NCBI RefSeq assembly: GCF_003722335.1
Contig: NZ_CP026100.1
Coordinates: 1,400,001-1,464,000 of the forward strand
Length of the DNA: 64,000 bases
Origin: Caulobacter flavus
GTDB lineage: Bacteria > Pseudomonadota > Alphaproteobacteria > Caulobacterales > Caulobacteraceae
Direction: 5' to 3'
The notes under the pieces are model-generated. The model searched no databases and was not told where the DNA came from. It saw only the letters and a program-made list of their open reading frames with translations. The number at the start of each line of letters is the position of its first letter. Position 1 is the stretch's first letter. Of the stretch, positions 1 through 9,152 are shown piece by piece. The translations under genes and the position numbers were made by a program.

Positions 1-175
1 GGTGCCACAGGGCCTTGAGGGCCTTGATCGCCAGTTCGACGACTTCGCGGCGCGGCTGGCCGTCGATGGCGCAGACCAGGCCCACGCCGCAGGCGTCGCG
101 TTCGGTGGTCGGGTCGTAGGCGTGGCCGTCGATGAGGGCCTGGCGGTTCTTCAGATAGAGGTCGATCTCGCTCAT
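1..175 (-). CDS. gltB: Glutamate synthase large subunit, N-terminal fragment
   Basis: Only the first 58 codons are inside the window; the gene runs off the left edge. The protein begins MSEIDLYLKNRQ and reaches DACGVGLVCAI, with Cys29 in the ACGVG context. In GltB family members this Cys becomes the N-terminal nucleophile of the glutamine amidotransferase domain after a short propeptide is removed, so about 28 residues should be cleaved. The start lies 19 bp after the gltD stop, so the two form a gltD-gltB operon. GltB with GltD converts glutamine plus 2-oxoglutarate to two glutamates in the cytoplasm. Confidence 0.9.
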   Translation of the reverse strand, partial: MSEIDLYLKNRQALIDGHAYDPTTERDACGVGLVCAIDGQPRREVVELAIKALKALWH

Positions 176-194
176 GGTCTCGAAGTCCTCTCTC

Positions 195-1643
195 TTATTC
201 CGCCGCGATCAGCGCGGGAGCGCCGGCCTTGGCCTTCAGGTAGCGGTGGATGGCATCGGCGGCGTCGCGGCCGTCCTTGATCGCCCACACCACCAGCGAG
301 GCGCCGCGAACGATGTCGCCGGCGGCGAACACGCCGTCGAGATTGGTCATCTGGTTGCGGACGTCGGCCTTGACCGTGCCCCAGCGGGTGGTCTTCAGCT
401 CGGGCGCCGACCAGGTCTGCGGCAGGTTCTCGGGCTCGAAGCCCAGCGCCTTGACCACCAGCTGGGCCGGACGGTCGAAGTCGCCGCCGGGGATCTCCTC
501 GGGGCTGCGACGGCCCGAGGCGTCCGGGGCGCCCAGGCGCATGCGGATGGCGCGCACGCCGGTCACCGCATTGGCGTCGCCCGACAGGGCGCGAGGGGCG
601 GCCAGCCACTCGAAGGTGACGCCTTCTTCTTCGGCGTTGGCCACTTCGCGCAGCGAGCCGGGCATGTTGGCCTTGTCGCGGCGATAGAGGCAGGTGACCG
701 AGGTCGCGCCCTGGCGGATGGCCGTGCGCACGCAGTCCATGGCGGTGTCGCCGCCGCCGACCACGACCACGTCCTTGCCTTCCGCGTTCAGCTCGCCGCT
801 GTCGTAGGCCGGGACGTCGTCGCCCAGGGTCTTCTTGTTGGAGGCGATCAGGTAGTCGAGCGCGGCCACCACGCCCTTGTCGCCCGAGCCCGGCACGGTC
901 AGGTCGCGCGCGGCGTAGACGCCGACGGCGATCAGCACCGCGTCGTGTCGGCTGCGCAGGTCTTCCAGGGTGGCGTCCTTGCCGACCTCGAAGCCGAGCT
1001 TGAACTCGACGCCGCCTTCGGCCAGGCGGCTCGTGCGGCGCTCGACGACGTCCTTCTCCAGCTTGAAGCCGGGGATGCCGTAGATCAGCAGGCCGCCGGC
1101 GCGGTCGTGGCGGTCGTAGACGGTGACGGCGTAGCCCTGCTCGCGCAGCTTTTCGGCGGCGGCCAGGCCCGCGGGGCCCGCGCCGACGACGCCGATCGAC
1201 TGGCCGCGTTCGGGACCGGCGACGAGCGGCTTCACCCAGCCCATCTCCCAGGCCTTGTCGGTCAGGTAGCGTTCGACCGAGCCGATCGTCACGGTGCCGT
1301 GACCCGACTGCTCTATGACGCAGTTGCCTTCGCAGAGGCGGTCCTGCGGGCAGATGCGGCCGCAGACCTCGGGCATGGAGTTGGTGGCCTGCGACAGGGC
1401 GTAGGCTTCCTCCAGCCGGCCTTCGGCGGTCATCCGCAGCCAGTCGGGGATGTTGTTGTGCAGCGGGCAGTGGGTTTGGCAGTACGGCACGCCGCATTGC
1501 GAGCAGCGCGAGGCCTGCTCGGTGGCCTTGGCGTCGATGAAGTCGGCGTAGATCTCGTGAAAGTCGCCGTTACGCTCTTCGGCCGCCCGCTTTTCGGGCG
1601 TGCGACGCGCGACGGTCGTGAATTTCAACATGCGCTCGGCCAT
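195..1643 (-). CDS. gltD: Glutamate synthase small (NADPH) subunit
   Basis: 482 residues, normal for GltD. The N-terminal third carries the cysteine-rich 4Fe-4S region (CSQCGVPYC, then CGRICPQDRLCEGNC). A first dinucleotide fold follows (GVVGAGPAGLAAAEKLREQG, FAD) and a second (VVVVGGGDTAMDC, NADPH), then the FAAGDIVRGASLVVWAI FAD-contact segment near the C-terminus. It passes electrons from NADPH to the GltB subunit. It is the first gene of a gltD-gltB unit; the 244-bp upstream region separates it from the divergent uppP. Related FeS flavoproteins (PreT, AegA) are alternatives by fold, but the adjacent gltB settles the assignment. Confidence 0.95.
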   Translation of the reverse strand: MAERMLKFTTVARRTPEKRAAEERNGDFHEIYADFIDAKATEQASRCSQCGVPYCQTHCPLHNNIPDWLRMTAEGRLEEAYALSQATNSMPEVCGRICPQDRLCEGNCVIEQSGHGTVTIGSVERYLTDKAWEMGWVKPLVAGPERGQSIGVVGAGPAGLAAAEKLREQGYAVTVYDRHDRAGGLLIYGIPGFKLEKDVVERRTSRLAEGGVEFKLGFEVGKDATLEDLRSRHDAVLIAVGVYAARDLTVPGSGDKGVVAALDYLIASNKKTLGDDVPAYDSGELNAEGKDVVVVGGGDTAMDCVRTAIRQGATSVTCLYRRDKANMPGSLREVANAEEEGVTFEWLAAPRALSGDANAVTGVRAIRMRLGAPDASGRRSPEEIPGGDFDRPAQLVVKALGFEPENLPQTWSAPELKTTRWGTVKADVRNQMTNLDGVFAAGDIVRGASLVVWAIKDGRDAADAIHRYLKAKAGAPALIAAE

Positions 1644-1887
1644 GCGCTTCCCTCGCCCCCGTTGCCGGGGAAAAATTTGCTTTCGAGCGCCTCATACGGA
1701 CTCTTCAGGGCAATAAGAATGCGGTGGTAAAATTATTGGACAAATATATCCGTGACGAGGGCGGGGTCATTGCGAGCGACTCGCAGATATGCCCTAAATT
1801 GGTCCACTTTTTGGATAAACCCTTTTTTTACCGTGTCGGGCGCACGCCCGTTTCCGCTCGCAAGGGCTTGTTACACAAGGGAATGAC
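1644..1887. promoter_or_regulatory. Divergent gltD / uppP promoter region
   Basis: 244 bp between the divergent starts of gltD and uppP. The middle (about 1720-1830) is markedly AT-rich compared with its flanks, as expected of promoters in a GC-rich genome. I could not assign -35/-10 elements or a specific operator. A purine-rich AAGGGA just before 1888 is the uppP ribosome-binding site. Confidence 0.4.
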
Positions 1888-2688
1888 ATGCCGGATTGGC
1901 TGATCGCGATCGTGCTGGGCCTGATCGAGGGCCTGACCGAGTTCATTCCCGTCTCGTCGACCGGGCACCTGCTGCTGGTCGGCCACTTCCTGGGCTTCCA
2001 CAGCCCGGGCAACACCTTCCAGGTGCTGATCCAGCTGGGGGCAATCCTGGCGATCACCAGCGTCTATTTCGGCCGCCTTTGGGGGCTGCTGACCACCCTG
2101 CCGACCAATCCGGGATCGCGACGCTTCGTCGCGGGCATCCTGCTGGCCTTCCTGCCGGCGGTGTTCGTCGGCGTGCTGGCCCACGACTTCATCAAGACCG
2201 TGCTCTACGAGAGCCCGACCCTGGTCTGCGCCACCCTGATCGTCGGCGGCTTCATCCTGCTCGGTCTGGATCGCATGAAGTTCGAGCCCAGGCACACCGA
2301 CGTGGCCGAATATCCGCTGAAGACGGCCTTCATCATCGGCCTCTTCCAGTGCCTGGCCCTGGTGCCCGGCGTCTCGCGCTCGGGGGCGACCATCGCCGGC
2401 GCCCTGCTGTTCAAGTGCGACAAGCGCTCGGCCGCCGAGTTCAGCTTCTTCCTGGCGATGCCGACCATGGCCGGCGCCTTCGCCTACGACCTCTACAAGA
2501 ACATCGACCTGCTCAGCACCAAGGACATGGGCGTCATCGGCCTGGGCTTCGTGGCGGCGCTGATCTCGGGGGTGTTCGTGGTCAAGACGGTGCTGAACTT
2601 CATCACCCGCCACGGCTTCGCGCCGTTCGCCTACTGGCGCATCGCCGTCGGCGTCGTCGGCTTGGCCCTGTTGTACATCCCGCGCTGA
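1888..2688 (+). CDS. uppP: Undecaprenyl-diphosphate phosphatase (BacA/UppP)
   Basis: 266 residues, the usual length for BacA/UppP, and strongly hydrophobic throughout with about eight membrane segments. The two signature motifs are present: [15 protein letters not shown] near residues 12-26 and [12 protein letters not shown] around 157-168, which supply the catalytic Glu, Ser, Arg and Ser. The enzyme dephosphorylates undecaprenyl diphosphate so that the lipid carrier can be reused for peptidoglycan and other envelope polymers; overproduction gives bacitracin resistance in other species. It is monocistronic, bounded by a divergent promoter region and a strong hairpin terminator. Confidence 0.95.
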   Translation: MPDWLIAIVLGLIEGLTEFIPVSSTGHLLLVGHFLGFHSPGNTFQVLIQLGAILAITSVYFGRLWGLLTTLPTNPGSRRFVAGILLAFLPAVFVGVLAHDFIKTVLYESPTLVCATLIVGGFILLGLDRMKFEPRHTDVAEYPLKTAFIIGLFQCLALVPGVSRSGATIAGALLFKCDKRSAAEFSFFLAMPTMAGAFAYDLYKNIDLLSTKDMGVIGLGFVAALISGVFVVKTVLNFITRHGFAPFAYWRIAVGVVGLALLYIPR

Positions 2689-2710
2689 TCCGCTCGGCGC
2701 GAGCCAAAGA

Positions 2711-2742
2711 AAAACCCGCGCCGGGCGACCGGCGCGGGTTTT
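2711..2742. terminator. Bidirectional rho-independent terminator between uppP and NDUFA9-like gene
   Basis: A perfect 14-bp stem, AAAACCCGCGCCGG at 2711-2724 and its complement at 2729-2742, with a 4-nt GCGA loop. A-tract and T-tract flanks let it act on both strands, which suits its place between the convergent uppP and the NDUFA9-like gene. Confidence 0.85.
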
Positions 2743-2766
2743 GTCGTTTCTGCCCTCTGTCGGCGT

Positions 2767-3744
2767 CTAGAACGCGCCGGCCGGGGTCGGGGCGTACTGG
2801 CCGCCCTTGCGGTAGCGGTAGAGGTAGGACGGCACGACGGCCTCGACGGCCGTGGGGATCACGCCCAGGTCGGCCAGGCCCTTGGCGCCCGGCGCGACGA
2901 CGTTGTCGCCGGCCTTCAGCAGCGCGACCTGGTCGGTGGTCAGCGGCGGGTCCAGCGGCAGGATCGAGGCCTGGATGTCGCCCAGCTTGCCCACGAGGCC
3001 CGCGAGCGGCCAGGGCAGGGGCGCCAGCACGCGGGCGCGGCCGGTCTCGGTCAGCACCAGTTCGAGCAGTTCCTTGAAGGTGTAGACGGTCGGGCCGCCC
3101 AGCTCGAAGGTCTGGCCTTCGGCGCCCGGCGTGGCGATGATCTTGGCGATGGCCGCGGCGACGTCGCCGACGAACACCGGCTGGAACTTGGTGGCGCCGC
3201 CGCCGACCAGCGGCAGGGCCGGGGCGCTGGCGGCCATCTGGCCGAACTTGTTGAAGAACTTGTCGTCCTGGCCGAACACGATCGACGGGCGCACGATGGT
3301 GGCGGTCGGGAAGGCCGCGCGGACGGCGGCTTCGCCCTCGGCCTTGGTGCGGGCGTACTTGGCGTCCGAATCGGCGTCCGCGCCGATGGCCGAGACCTGC
3401 ACCAGGCGCTTGACGCCGGCGGCGGCGGCCTGTTCGGCCACGGTCTTGGCGCCCATGGCGTGCAGGCTCTGGAACTGCTGGCGGCCGCTTTCCCACAGCA
3501 CGCCCACCAAGTTGACGGCCGCTTCGGCGCCTTCCAGCGCGCGGGCCACCGACGGGGCGTTGCGCACATTGGCCTGGATCACCTCGATCTGGCCGACGTC
3601 GCCCAGCATGCGCATGCGATAGGCCAGATTGGGCTGACGCACGGCCACGCGCACGCGATAGCCCGACTTGGCGAGGGCGCGCACCACCTGGCTTCCTACG
3701 AAGCCCGAGCCGCCGAACACCGTGACCAGACCCTGCATCTTCAT
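2767..3744 (-). CDS. NDUFA9-like NAD(P)-binding protein (complex I-associated type)
   Basis: 325 residues of atypical short-chain dehydrogenase type. The N-terminus has the dinucleotide-binding loop VFGGSGFVGSQVVRALA (residues about 9-25). NLVGVLWES and VSAIGADADSDAKYARTK follow, where an SDR Tyr-Lys pair (YARTK) is preserved. The alphaproteobacterial proteins of this length and pattern are relatives of the mitochondrial complex I accessory subunit NDUFA9. The role here is inferred from family: assembly or stability of NADH dehydrogenase, or a free NAD(P)-dependent activity. It stands alone, ending at the shared terminator. A generic NAD-dependent epimerase is the alternative name. Confidence 0.8.
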   Translation of the reverse strand: MKMQGLVTVFGGSGFVGSQVVRALAKSGYRVRVAVRQPNLAYRMRMLGDVGQIEVIQANVRNAPSVARALEGAEAAVNLVGVLWESGRQQFQSLHAMGAKTVAEQAAAAGVKRLVQVSAIGADADSDAKYARTKAEGEAAVRAAFPTATIVRPSIVFGQDDKFFNKFGQMAASAPALPLVGGGATKFQPVFVGDVAAAIAKIIATPGAEGQTFELGGPTVYTFKELLELVLTETGRARVLAPLPWPLAGLVGKLGDIQASILPLDPPLTTDQVALLKAGDNVVAPGAKGLADLGVIPTAVEAVVPSYLYRYRKGGQYAPTPAGAF

Positions 3745-3880
3745 TCCTCGTCGCTGCGATGAAGGGGGGATTAGACGAGCCTGGGGATGTTCGCAAGAAA
3801 AGTGAGAAATGCGATTGACGCCGCCAGAACCTTTGCATAAACGTCCCGGCCTCGCAGCGGCCCAACGGGTTGCGCCGCGG

Positions 3881-3967
<87 letters not shown>

Positions 3968-4117
3968 CCCCTCTCGCAAGCATGCGACGAGCGGGTGGCG
4001 CCAAGCTTTCCTTACAATAGATACTCCGTTCATCTGGCGTGCATCGCCGACGCTCCACTATAAGACGTCGGAGCGGCGCCGGTCGCGACGACGCCGACGC
4101 GTGGAGACGAAAGACAC

Positions 4118-4735
4118 TTGGCCAGCTTTGTTCATGAAGGCGACCTGCCCGACGGCGTGTTCGCCGGGGCGACCGCGATCGCCATCGATTCGGAAACCAT
4201 GGGCCTGCGCCTCGGGCGCGATCCGCTCTGCGTGGTGCAGCTGTCGTCCGGCGACGGCGACGCCCACGTGGTGCGCCTGGACCGCTCGACCTATCACGCG
4301 CCGAACCTGAAGAAGCTGCTGGCCGATCCCGGCGTGCTGAAGCTTTTCCACTTCGGCCGCTTCGACATCGCCATGTTCCTGCTGCATCTGGGCGTCATGA
4401 CCGCGCCCGTGTACTGCACGAAGATCGCCTCCAAGCTCGCCCGCACCTATACCGACCGCCACGGCCTCAAGGACGTGACGCGCGAACTGATGGGCGTGGA
4501 ACTGTCCAAGGCTCAGCAGAGCTCGGACTGGGGCGCCGATTCGCTGAGCCCCGAGCAGGTGGCCTACGCGGCCTCTGACGTGCTGCATCTGCACGGCCTT
4601 CGCGAGCGTTTGAACGCCATGCTGGTGCGCGAGGGCCGCATGGCCCTGGCCCAGGCCGCCTTCGACTATCTGCCCCACCGCGCCGCGCTCGACCTGGCCG
4701 GCTGGGAAGACGTCGACATCTTCGCGCACGCTTAA
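4118..4735 (+). CDS. RNase D-like 3'-5' exoribonuclease (DEDDy, exonuclease domain only)
   Basis: 205 residues beginning at a TTG; the GGAGA at 4103-4107 is a suitable ribosome-binding site and no ATG fits as well. The DEDDy exonuclease signatures are visible: AIDSETMGL (DxE), LFHFGRFDIAMF (second Asp) and QVAYAASDVLHL (YxxxD). RNase D proper is about 370 residues with one or two HRDC domains; these are absent, so this is the short form found in many alphaproteobacteria. Predicted to trim structured or tRNA-like RNA 3' ends. It lies 14 bp before lptC and is probably cotranscribed with the lpt genes. Confidence 0.85.
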   Translation: MASFVHEGDLPDGVFAGATAIAIDSETMGLRLGRDPLCVVQLSSGDGDAHVVRLDRSTYHAPNLKKLLADPGVLKLFHFGRFDIAMFLLHLGVMTAPVYCTKIASKLARTYTDRHGLKDVTRELMGVELSKAQQSSDWGADSLSPEQVAYAASDVLHLHGLRERLNAMLVREGRMALAQAAFDYLPHRAALDLAGWEDVDIFAHA

Positions 4736-4749
4736 GGGAGAGACGACCG

Positions 4750-5379
4750 GTGGCGGACGTGGCGATGAGAGGCGGCTTCAAGCGCGATCTGCGGCGCTGG
4801 CGCCGTCGTTCGCGCCTGGTCCGCGGCGCGCGCCTGCTGCTGCCGGTGGCCATCCTTGGCCTGCTGGGCGCGTCCGCCGGCCAGGTGATCTGGCGCACGG
4901 TGACCGCCGCCGAGCGCGCGCCCGAAAGGCCGCAGGCCCAGATCCGCATGCTGAACCCGCGCTTCTACGGCCAGTCCAGCGAAGGCCGTGCCTTCCTGAT
5001 CACCGCCCGCTCGGCGATCCGCGACGACGCCGACCTCAAGCGCGTGCTGCTGGACGACCCGACCCTGACGCTGGGCACTGACGAGCCCAAGCCCACCCGG
5101 GTCACCTCCAAGAACGGCGTCTATCGCGAGGACACCCTCAAGCTCGTGCTGCGCGGCGACGTGCGCATGGACGACGGGGGCGGCTATCGCTTCGCGTCGG
5201 ACGAGGCTTTCGTCGACACCAAGACGGGCGTGATCACCGGCGAAACCCTGCTGCAGGGCGAAGGCCCCACAGGACAGGTGAAATCCAACGCTTATTCCGT
5301 ATATGACAAGGGCGACCGCATCGTTTTCCGGGGCGGCGTGAAAACGCGCCTGGACCGCGTCGACGGCGACGGGAACTAG
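4750..5379 (+). CDS. lptC: LPS export periplasmic protein LptC
   Basis: 209 residues from a GTG start preceded by GGGAGAG. One N-terminal membrane anchor (about residues 27-47, LLLPVAILGLLGASAG) is followed by a periplasmic beta-jellyroll domain with repeating strands such as VTSKNGVYREDTLKLVLRGD and GDRIVFRGGVKTRL. LptC sits in the inner membrane, receives lipopolysaccharide from the LptB2FG ATPase and hands it to LptA. Sequence conservation in this family is low, so the call leans on the fold pattern and on the following lptA and lptB genes. An in-frame ATG at 4765 is a possible alternative start. Confidence 0.88.
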   Translation: MADVAMRGGFKRDLRRWRRRSRLVRGARLLLPVAILGLLGASAGQVIWRTVTAAERAPERPQAQIRMLNPRFYGQSSEGRAFLITARSAIRDDADLKRVLLDDPTLTLGTDEPKPTRVTSKNGVYREDTLKLVLRGDVRMDDGGGYRFASDEAFVDTKTGVITGETLLQGEGPTGQVKSNAYSVYDKGDRIVFRGGVKTRLDRVDGDGN

Positions 5380-5387
5380 ACAGGACG

Positions 5388-5954
5388 ATGCGACAGATGA
5401 GGGCGAGGTCGATGAAACGAGCAATGGCGGCCGCTATCGCCGCGAGCCTCCTTGGGGGGCTTTCGGCCGCTCCGGCCCTGGCGCAGAACAGCTCCAGCGC
5501 GCCGGTCGACATTTCGGCCGACGAGCAGGAGACCATCTCCAGCCAGTGCAAGACGATCTTCCGCGGCGCCGTCGAGGTGCTGCAGGAGACCTCGCGCCTG
5601 CGCGCCGCCAAGATGACCCTCTACAATCAGAAGAAGGCCAAGAGCGGCGACGGCAACGGTTGCGGCAACGTCGACCGGGTCGAGGCCGAGGGCGAGGTGT
5701 TCTACGTCACGCCCAAGCAGACCGTGCGCGGCGACCGGGCGACCTACGACTACGCCTCCAACACCATCGTGGTGACCGGCAACGTCATCGCCATCCAGGG
5801 CCAGGACGTGGCCCGCGGCGACCGGATGGTAGTCAACACCAAGACCAACGACGTGCGGATGGAATCGACCACCAAGGGCGCGGGCAAGAAGAACCGCGTG
5901 CGCGCCGTGGTCTATCCGAGCACCTCGGACGACGCCAGCAAGCCCAAGCCCTGA
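5388..5954 (+). CDS. lptA: LPS transport periplasmic bridge protein LptA (OstA family)
   Basis: 188 residues. An N-terminal signal peptide ends about residue 34 (APALAQ), then an OstA domain with short repeating beta-strand units such as FRGAVEVLQETSRLRA, YDYASNTIVVTGNV and IAIQGQDVARGDRMVVNTKT. LptA oligomers form the periplasmic bridge that carries lipopolysaccharide to the outer-membrane LptDE complex. Several ATGs occur near the start (5388, 5397, 5412); 5412 would give a more compact signal peptide. The gene starts 8 bp after lptC and is followed after 8 bp by lptB, so the three are one operon. Confidence 0.9.
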   Translation: MRQMRARSMKRAMAAAIAASLLGGLSAAPALAQNSSSAPVDISADEQETISSQCKTIFRGAVEVLQETSRLRAAKMTLYNQKKAKSGDGNGCGNVDRVEAEGEVFYVTPKQTVRGDRATYDYASNTIVVTGNVIAIQGQDVARGDRMVVNTKTNDVRMESTTKGAGKKNRVRAVVYPSTSDDASKPKP

Positions 5955-5962
5955 GAGCCGTG

Positions 5963-6724
5963 ATGCACCTAACCTCCCTGGGCGGCGGCTCGACCGAGGA
6001 CGGCCTGTACGTCGACGGCGTCGGCAAGACCTTCGGCGATCGGCCGGTCGTCAAGAACGTCTCGCTGCGTCTCAAGCGCGGCGAGGTGGTCGGCCTGCTG
6101 GGTCCCAACGGCGCCGGCAAGACCACGACCTTCTACATGGTCACCGGCCTGATCGCCGCCGACTACGGCTCGATCTATCTCGACGGCGAGGACATCACGG
6201 CCCAGCCGATGTTCCAGCGCGCCCGCCTGGGCGTCGGCTACCTGCCGCAGGAAGCCTCGATCTTCCGCGGCATGACGGTCGAGCAGAACGTCATGGCCGT
6301 GGTCGAGATGCGCCAGAAGAACCAGCGCGTGGCGCGCGAGACCGTGACCAGCATCCTCGAGGAACTGCGGATCACCCACATCCGCAAGTCGCCGGCCGTG
6401 GCCCTGTCGGGCGGCGAGCGTCGCCGCGTCGAAATCGCCCGCGCCCTGGCCAGCGAACCGTCGTTCATGCTGCTCGACGAGCCGTTCGCGGGCATCGACC
6501 CGCTGGCGATCTCGGACATCCGCGAGGTCGTGAACTATCTCAAGAACCGCGGCATCGGCATCCTGATCACCGACCACAACGTCCGCGAGACGCTGGACAT
6601 GGTCGATCGGGCGTCGATCATCGCCGCCGGCGAGGTGCTGTTCGAGGGCTCGCCCAAGGAGATCGTCGACAATCCCGAGGTGCGCCGGGTTTACCTGGGC
6701 GACAGCTTCGCCGAGCGGAATTAA
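5963..6724 (+). CDS. lptB: LPS export ABC transporter ATP-binding protein LptB
   Basis: 253 residues from the ATG at 5963; a GTG directly before it at 5960 is also in frame. All ABC ATPase elements are seen: Walker A GPNGAGKTT, Q-loop LPQEASIF, signature LSGGERRR, Walker B FMLLDEPFAGIDP and H-loop ITDHNV. The GIDP segment after Walker B and the YLGDSF tail are typical of LptB. It powers extraction of lipopolysaccharide from the inner membrane with LptFG, which are not in this window. A strong hairpin follows at 6772. Confidence 0.95.
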   Translation: MHLTSLGGGSTEDGLYVDGVGKTFGDRPVVKNVSLRLKRGEVVGLLGPNGAGKTTTFYMVTGLIAADYGSIYLDGEDITAQPMFQRARLGVGYLPQEASIFRGMTVEQNVMAVVEMRQKNQRVARETVTSILEELRITHIRKSPAVALSGGERRRVEIARALASEPSFMLLDEPFAGIDPLAISDIREVVNYLKNRGIGILITDHNVRETLDMVDRASIIAAGEVLFEGSPKEIVDNPEVRRVYLGDSFAERN

Positions 6725-6771
6725 ACGGTTCGGACAGGATCGCGGCGCGGCGGCTTGCCGCGTCGGACTCG

Positions 6772-6800
6772 AAAAAGGCCTTGTTCCGCAAGGCCTTTTT
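6772..6800 (+). terminator. Rho-independent terminator after lptB
   Basis: An 11-bp perfect stem AAAAAGGCCTT (6772-6782) with AAGGCCTTTTT (6790-6800), loop of 7 nt, followed by further T residues. It separates the lpt operon from rpoN. Confidence 0.85.
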
Positions 6801-6918
6801 CTTTTCTGGCGGACGGATGGTCGCAGTGGCCCGATATTTGCTGGCGTTCGCGCCCCGTTAACCAGACCGGCCTTTCAATGGCGATCGTAACTTTCGTTCG
6901 ATTTGCCAGGAGGGCGCG

Positions 6919-8418
6919 TTGGCGCTCAGCCCCAGACTCGATATCCGGCAGGGCCAGGGCCTTGTCATCACTCCGCAACTGCAGCAGGCGATCAAGCTTC
7001 TGCAGCTGTCGAACATCGAGCTGGAAGCCTTCGTAGAGGCCGAGCTCGAAAAGAACCCGCTGCTGCAGCGCGACGACAGCGAGCGCGAGGTCGAGCGCGA
7101 CGGCGAGCCCGAACGCGCCGTCGAGAACCTCGGCATGGAGAGCGTCACCGACGCCTCGGCCAACCGCGAGATGGACGCGCCCGGCGACGACGTCAGCCCC
7201 GGCGAGCGCGCCACCGGCGATGGCGAGGGCTTCGGCGCCGAGCACGCCGGCGGCCAGATCGACTGGTCGCGCGCCGGCGGCGGCGGCGGCTTCGAGGGCG
7301 ACGACAATTTCGAAGGCGCCCTGAACCGTCCCGAGACCCTCGCCGAGCACCTGAACGGCCAGCTGGTCCTGGCCGGCCTGTCGCCCGCCGACGAGGCGAT
7401 CGCCGCCATCCTGATCGACGCCGTCGACGCCGCCGGCTACCTGCGCGCCGACCTTCTTGAAATCGCCCAGCGCCTGGGCTGCGAACTGGAGCGCGTCGAG
7501 GGCGTGCTGAAGGTCGTCCAGGGCTTCGAGCCGTGCGGCGTGGCCGCCCGCGACGTGCGCGAGTGCCTCGAGCTGCAGCTGCGCGACGCCAACCGCTACG
7601 ACCCGGCCATCGCCGCCCTGCTCGACAATCTGGACCTGCTGGCGCGCCGCGACCTCGTCGCCCTGCGCAGGATCTGCGGCGTCGACGACGAGGACCTGCG
7701 CGAGATGATCGCCGAGGTTCGCGGCCTGACGCCCCGTCCGGGGGCCGCCTTCCACAGCGATCCGCCCCAGACCCTGGTGCCCGACGTCCACGTCCGCGAG
7801 GGGCTGGGCGGCATGTGGCACGTCGAGCTGAACACCGACACCCTGCCGCGCGTGCTGGTCGACCAGCGCTACCACGCCCGCGTCTCCAAGGGCGCGCGCA
7901 GCGACCAGGAGAAGACCTTCGTCTCCGACAGCTTCGCCAGCGCCAACTGGCTGGTCAAAAGCCTCGACCAGCGGGCCAAGACCATCCTCAAGGTGGCCAG
8001 CGAGATCGTGCGCCAGCAGGACGGCTTCCTGGCCTATGGCGTCGAGCACCTGCGGCCGCTGAACCTGAAGACCGTCGCCGACGCCATCGGCATGCACGAA
8101 AGCACGGTCAGCCGGGTCACTTCCAACAAGTACGTCGCCACCCCGCGCGGCGTGTTCGAGCTGAAGTTCTTCTTCACCTCGGCCATCCAGTCGTCGGAAG
8201 GCGGCGAAGCCCACTCGGCCGCCAGCGTCCGCCACAAGATCAAGGGCCTGGTCGACGCCGAGCGCAGCGAGGCCGACGTCCATTCCGACGACCGGATCGT
8301 GGAAATCCTGAAGGCGGCCGGGGTCGACATCGCCCGCCGCACGGTGGCCAAGTACCGCGAGGCCATGCGCATTCCCTCGTCGGTGGAGCGTCGCCGGCTG
8401 ATCAAGGAAGCCTGCTGA
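6919..8418 (+). CDS. rpoN: RNA polymerase sigma-54 factor
   Basis: 499 residues starting at a TTG directly behind AGGAGG (6908-6913), an unusually good ribosome-binding site that fixes the start. Region I is the glutamine- and leucine-rich LVITPQLQQAIKLLQLSN segment that contacts enhancer-binding proteins; an acidic region II follows (residues about 55-135), then the core-binding domain and the C-terminal RpoN box ARRTVAKYREAM (starting near residue 475) that reads the -24 promoter element. In Caulobacter sigma-54 drives late flagellar and stalk genes as well as nitrogen functions. It is followed by exoD-like, hpf and ptsN, the last two being common rpoN neighbours. Confidence 0.97.
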   Translation: MALSPRLDIRQGQGLVITPQLQQAIKLLQLSNIELEAFVEAELEKNPLLQRDDSEREVERDGEPERAVENLGMESVTDASANREMDAPGDDVSPGERATGDGEGFGAEHAGGQIDWSRAGGGGGFEGDDNFEGALNRPETLAEHLNGQLVLAGLSPADEAIAAILIDAVDAAGYLRADLLEIAQRLGCELERVEGVLKVVQGFEPCGVAARDVRECLELQLRDANRYDPAIAALLDNLDLLARRDLVALRRICGVDDEDLREMIAEVRGLTPRPGAAFHSDPPQTLVPDVHVREGLGGMWHVELNTDTLPRVLVDQRYHARVSKGARSDQEKTFVSDSFASANWLVKSLDQRAKTILKVASEIVRQQDGFLAYGVEHLRPLNLKTVADAIGMHESTVSRVTSNKYVATPRGVFELKFFFTSAIQSSEGGEAHSAASVRHKIKGLVDAERSEADVHSDDRIVEILKAAGVDIARRTVAKYREAMRIPSSVERRRLIKEAC

Positions 8419-8488
8419 ACAGCGACGTTTTCGCGCAAGCGATTCTGGCCGCTCCTGCGTTATACCTGCCTGCGCAACAGGGCCGGGA

Positions 8489-9100
8489 ATGACCGACGAG
8501 AAGCTGTCAGACGTGATCGAGGGGTTCGGCGAGGACCCGCGGCCGGTGCTGACCGTCGGCCAGATGCTCGAAGCCTTCGACAGCCGCGCCTTCGGGGCGA
8601 CGCTGCTGGTGTTCGGCCTGCTCAACTGCCTGCCTTTGCCGCCCGGCTCCTCGACCCTGCTGTCGCTGCCCATCCTGCTGCTGGCGCCGCAGATCGCCTG
8701 GGGCGCCAACGCGCCCTGGCTGCCCCGCAAGCTGGTGGAAAAACCCCTTAAGCGCGACGACCTAAGGGGGCTTTTTCGGCGCATCACGCCCGTTCTTCGC
8801 CGCCTGGAGGTGGTGACGCGGCCGAGGCTCGGCTTCATGTTCGCGGCCGGCGGCGAGCGCTTCATCGGCGTGGTCTGCACCCTGCTGGCCCTGGTGCTGG
8901 TGCTGCCGATTCCCCTTGGAAACCTTGCCCCTGGCGCGACCGTGGCCGTGCTGGCCCTGGCCCTGCTGCAGCGCGACGGCCTGCTGGCCCTGCTCGGCTA
9001 TCTGATGGCGACCGCCAGCGCCGCCCTGCTGTTCCTCAGCGCTGGTGTCGTGACCGCCGCCGTCAAGAGGCTGATCGGGGTCTTTTCGGGACTCTTCTGA
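8489..9100 (+). CDS. ExoD-family membrane protein
   Basis: 203 residues with four to five hydrophobic segments, among them ATLLVFGLLNCLPLPPGSST and a C-terminal pair. The NCLPLPPGSST turn and the DLRGLFRRITPVLRRLE stretch match the pattern of ExoD, a protein named for its effect on exopolysaccharide synthesis in rhizobia; its biochemical function is unknown. It is placed between rpoN and hpf, two genes that usually adjoin in proteobacteria, and its own 5' end is 70 bp after rpoN. Function here is therefore inferred only from family membership. Confidence 0.75.
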   Translation: MTDEKLSDVIEGFGEDPRPVLTVGQMLEAFDSRAFGATLLVFGLLNCLPLPPGSSTLLSLPILLLAPQIAWGANAPWLPRKLVEKPLKRDDLRGLFRRITPVLRRLEVVTRPRLGFMFAAGGERFIGVVCTLLALVLVLPIPLGNLAPGATVAVLALALLQRDGLLALLGYLMATASAALLFLSAGVVTAAVKRLIGVFSGLF

Positions 9101-9152
9101 GGCCGTTTTCCTCCCGCTTGACACCGCCGCCGGACCGGCGCGTTGATAGGGC

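Noticed and set aside
6721..8880. A minus-strand open frame of about 720 codons across rpoN and exoD
   Set aside because: Antisense to well-supported genes, low-complexity translation.
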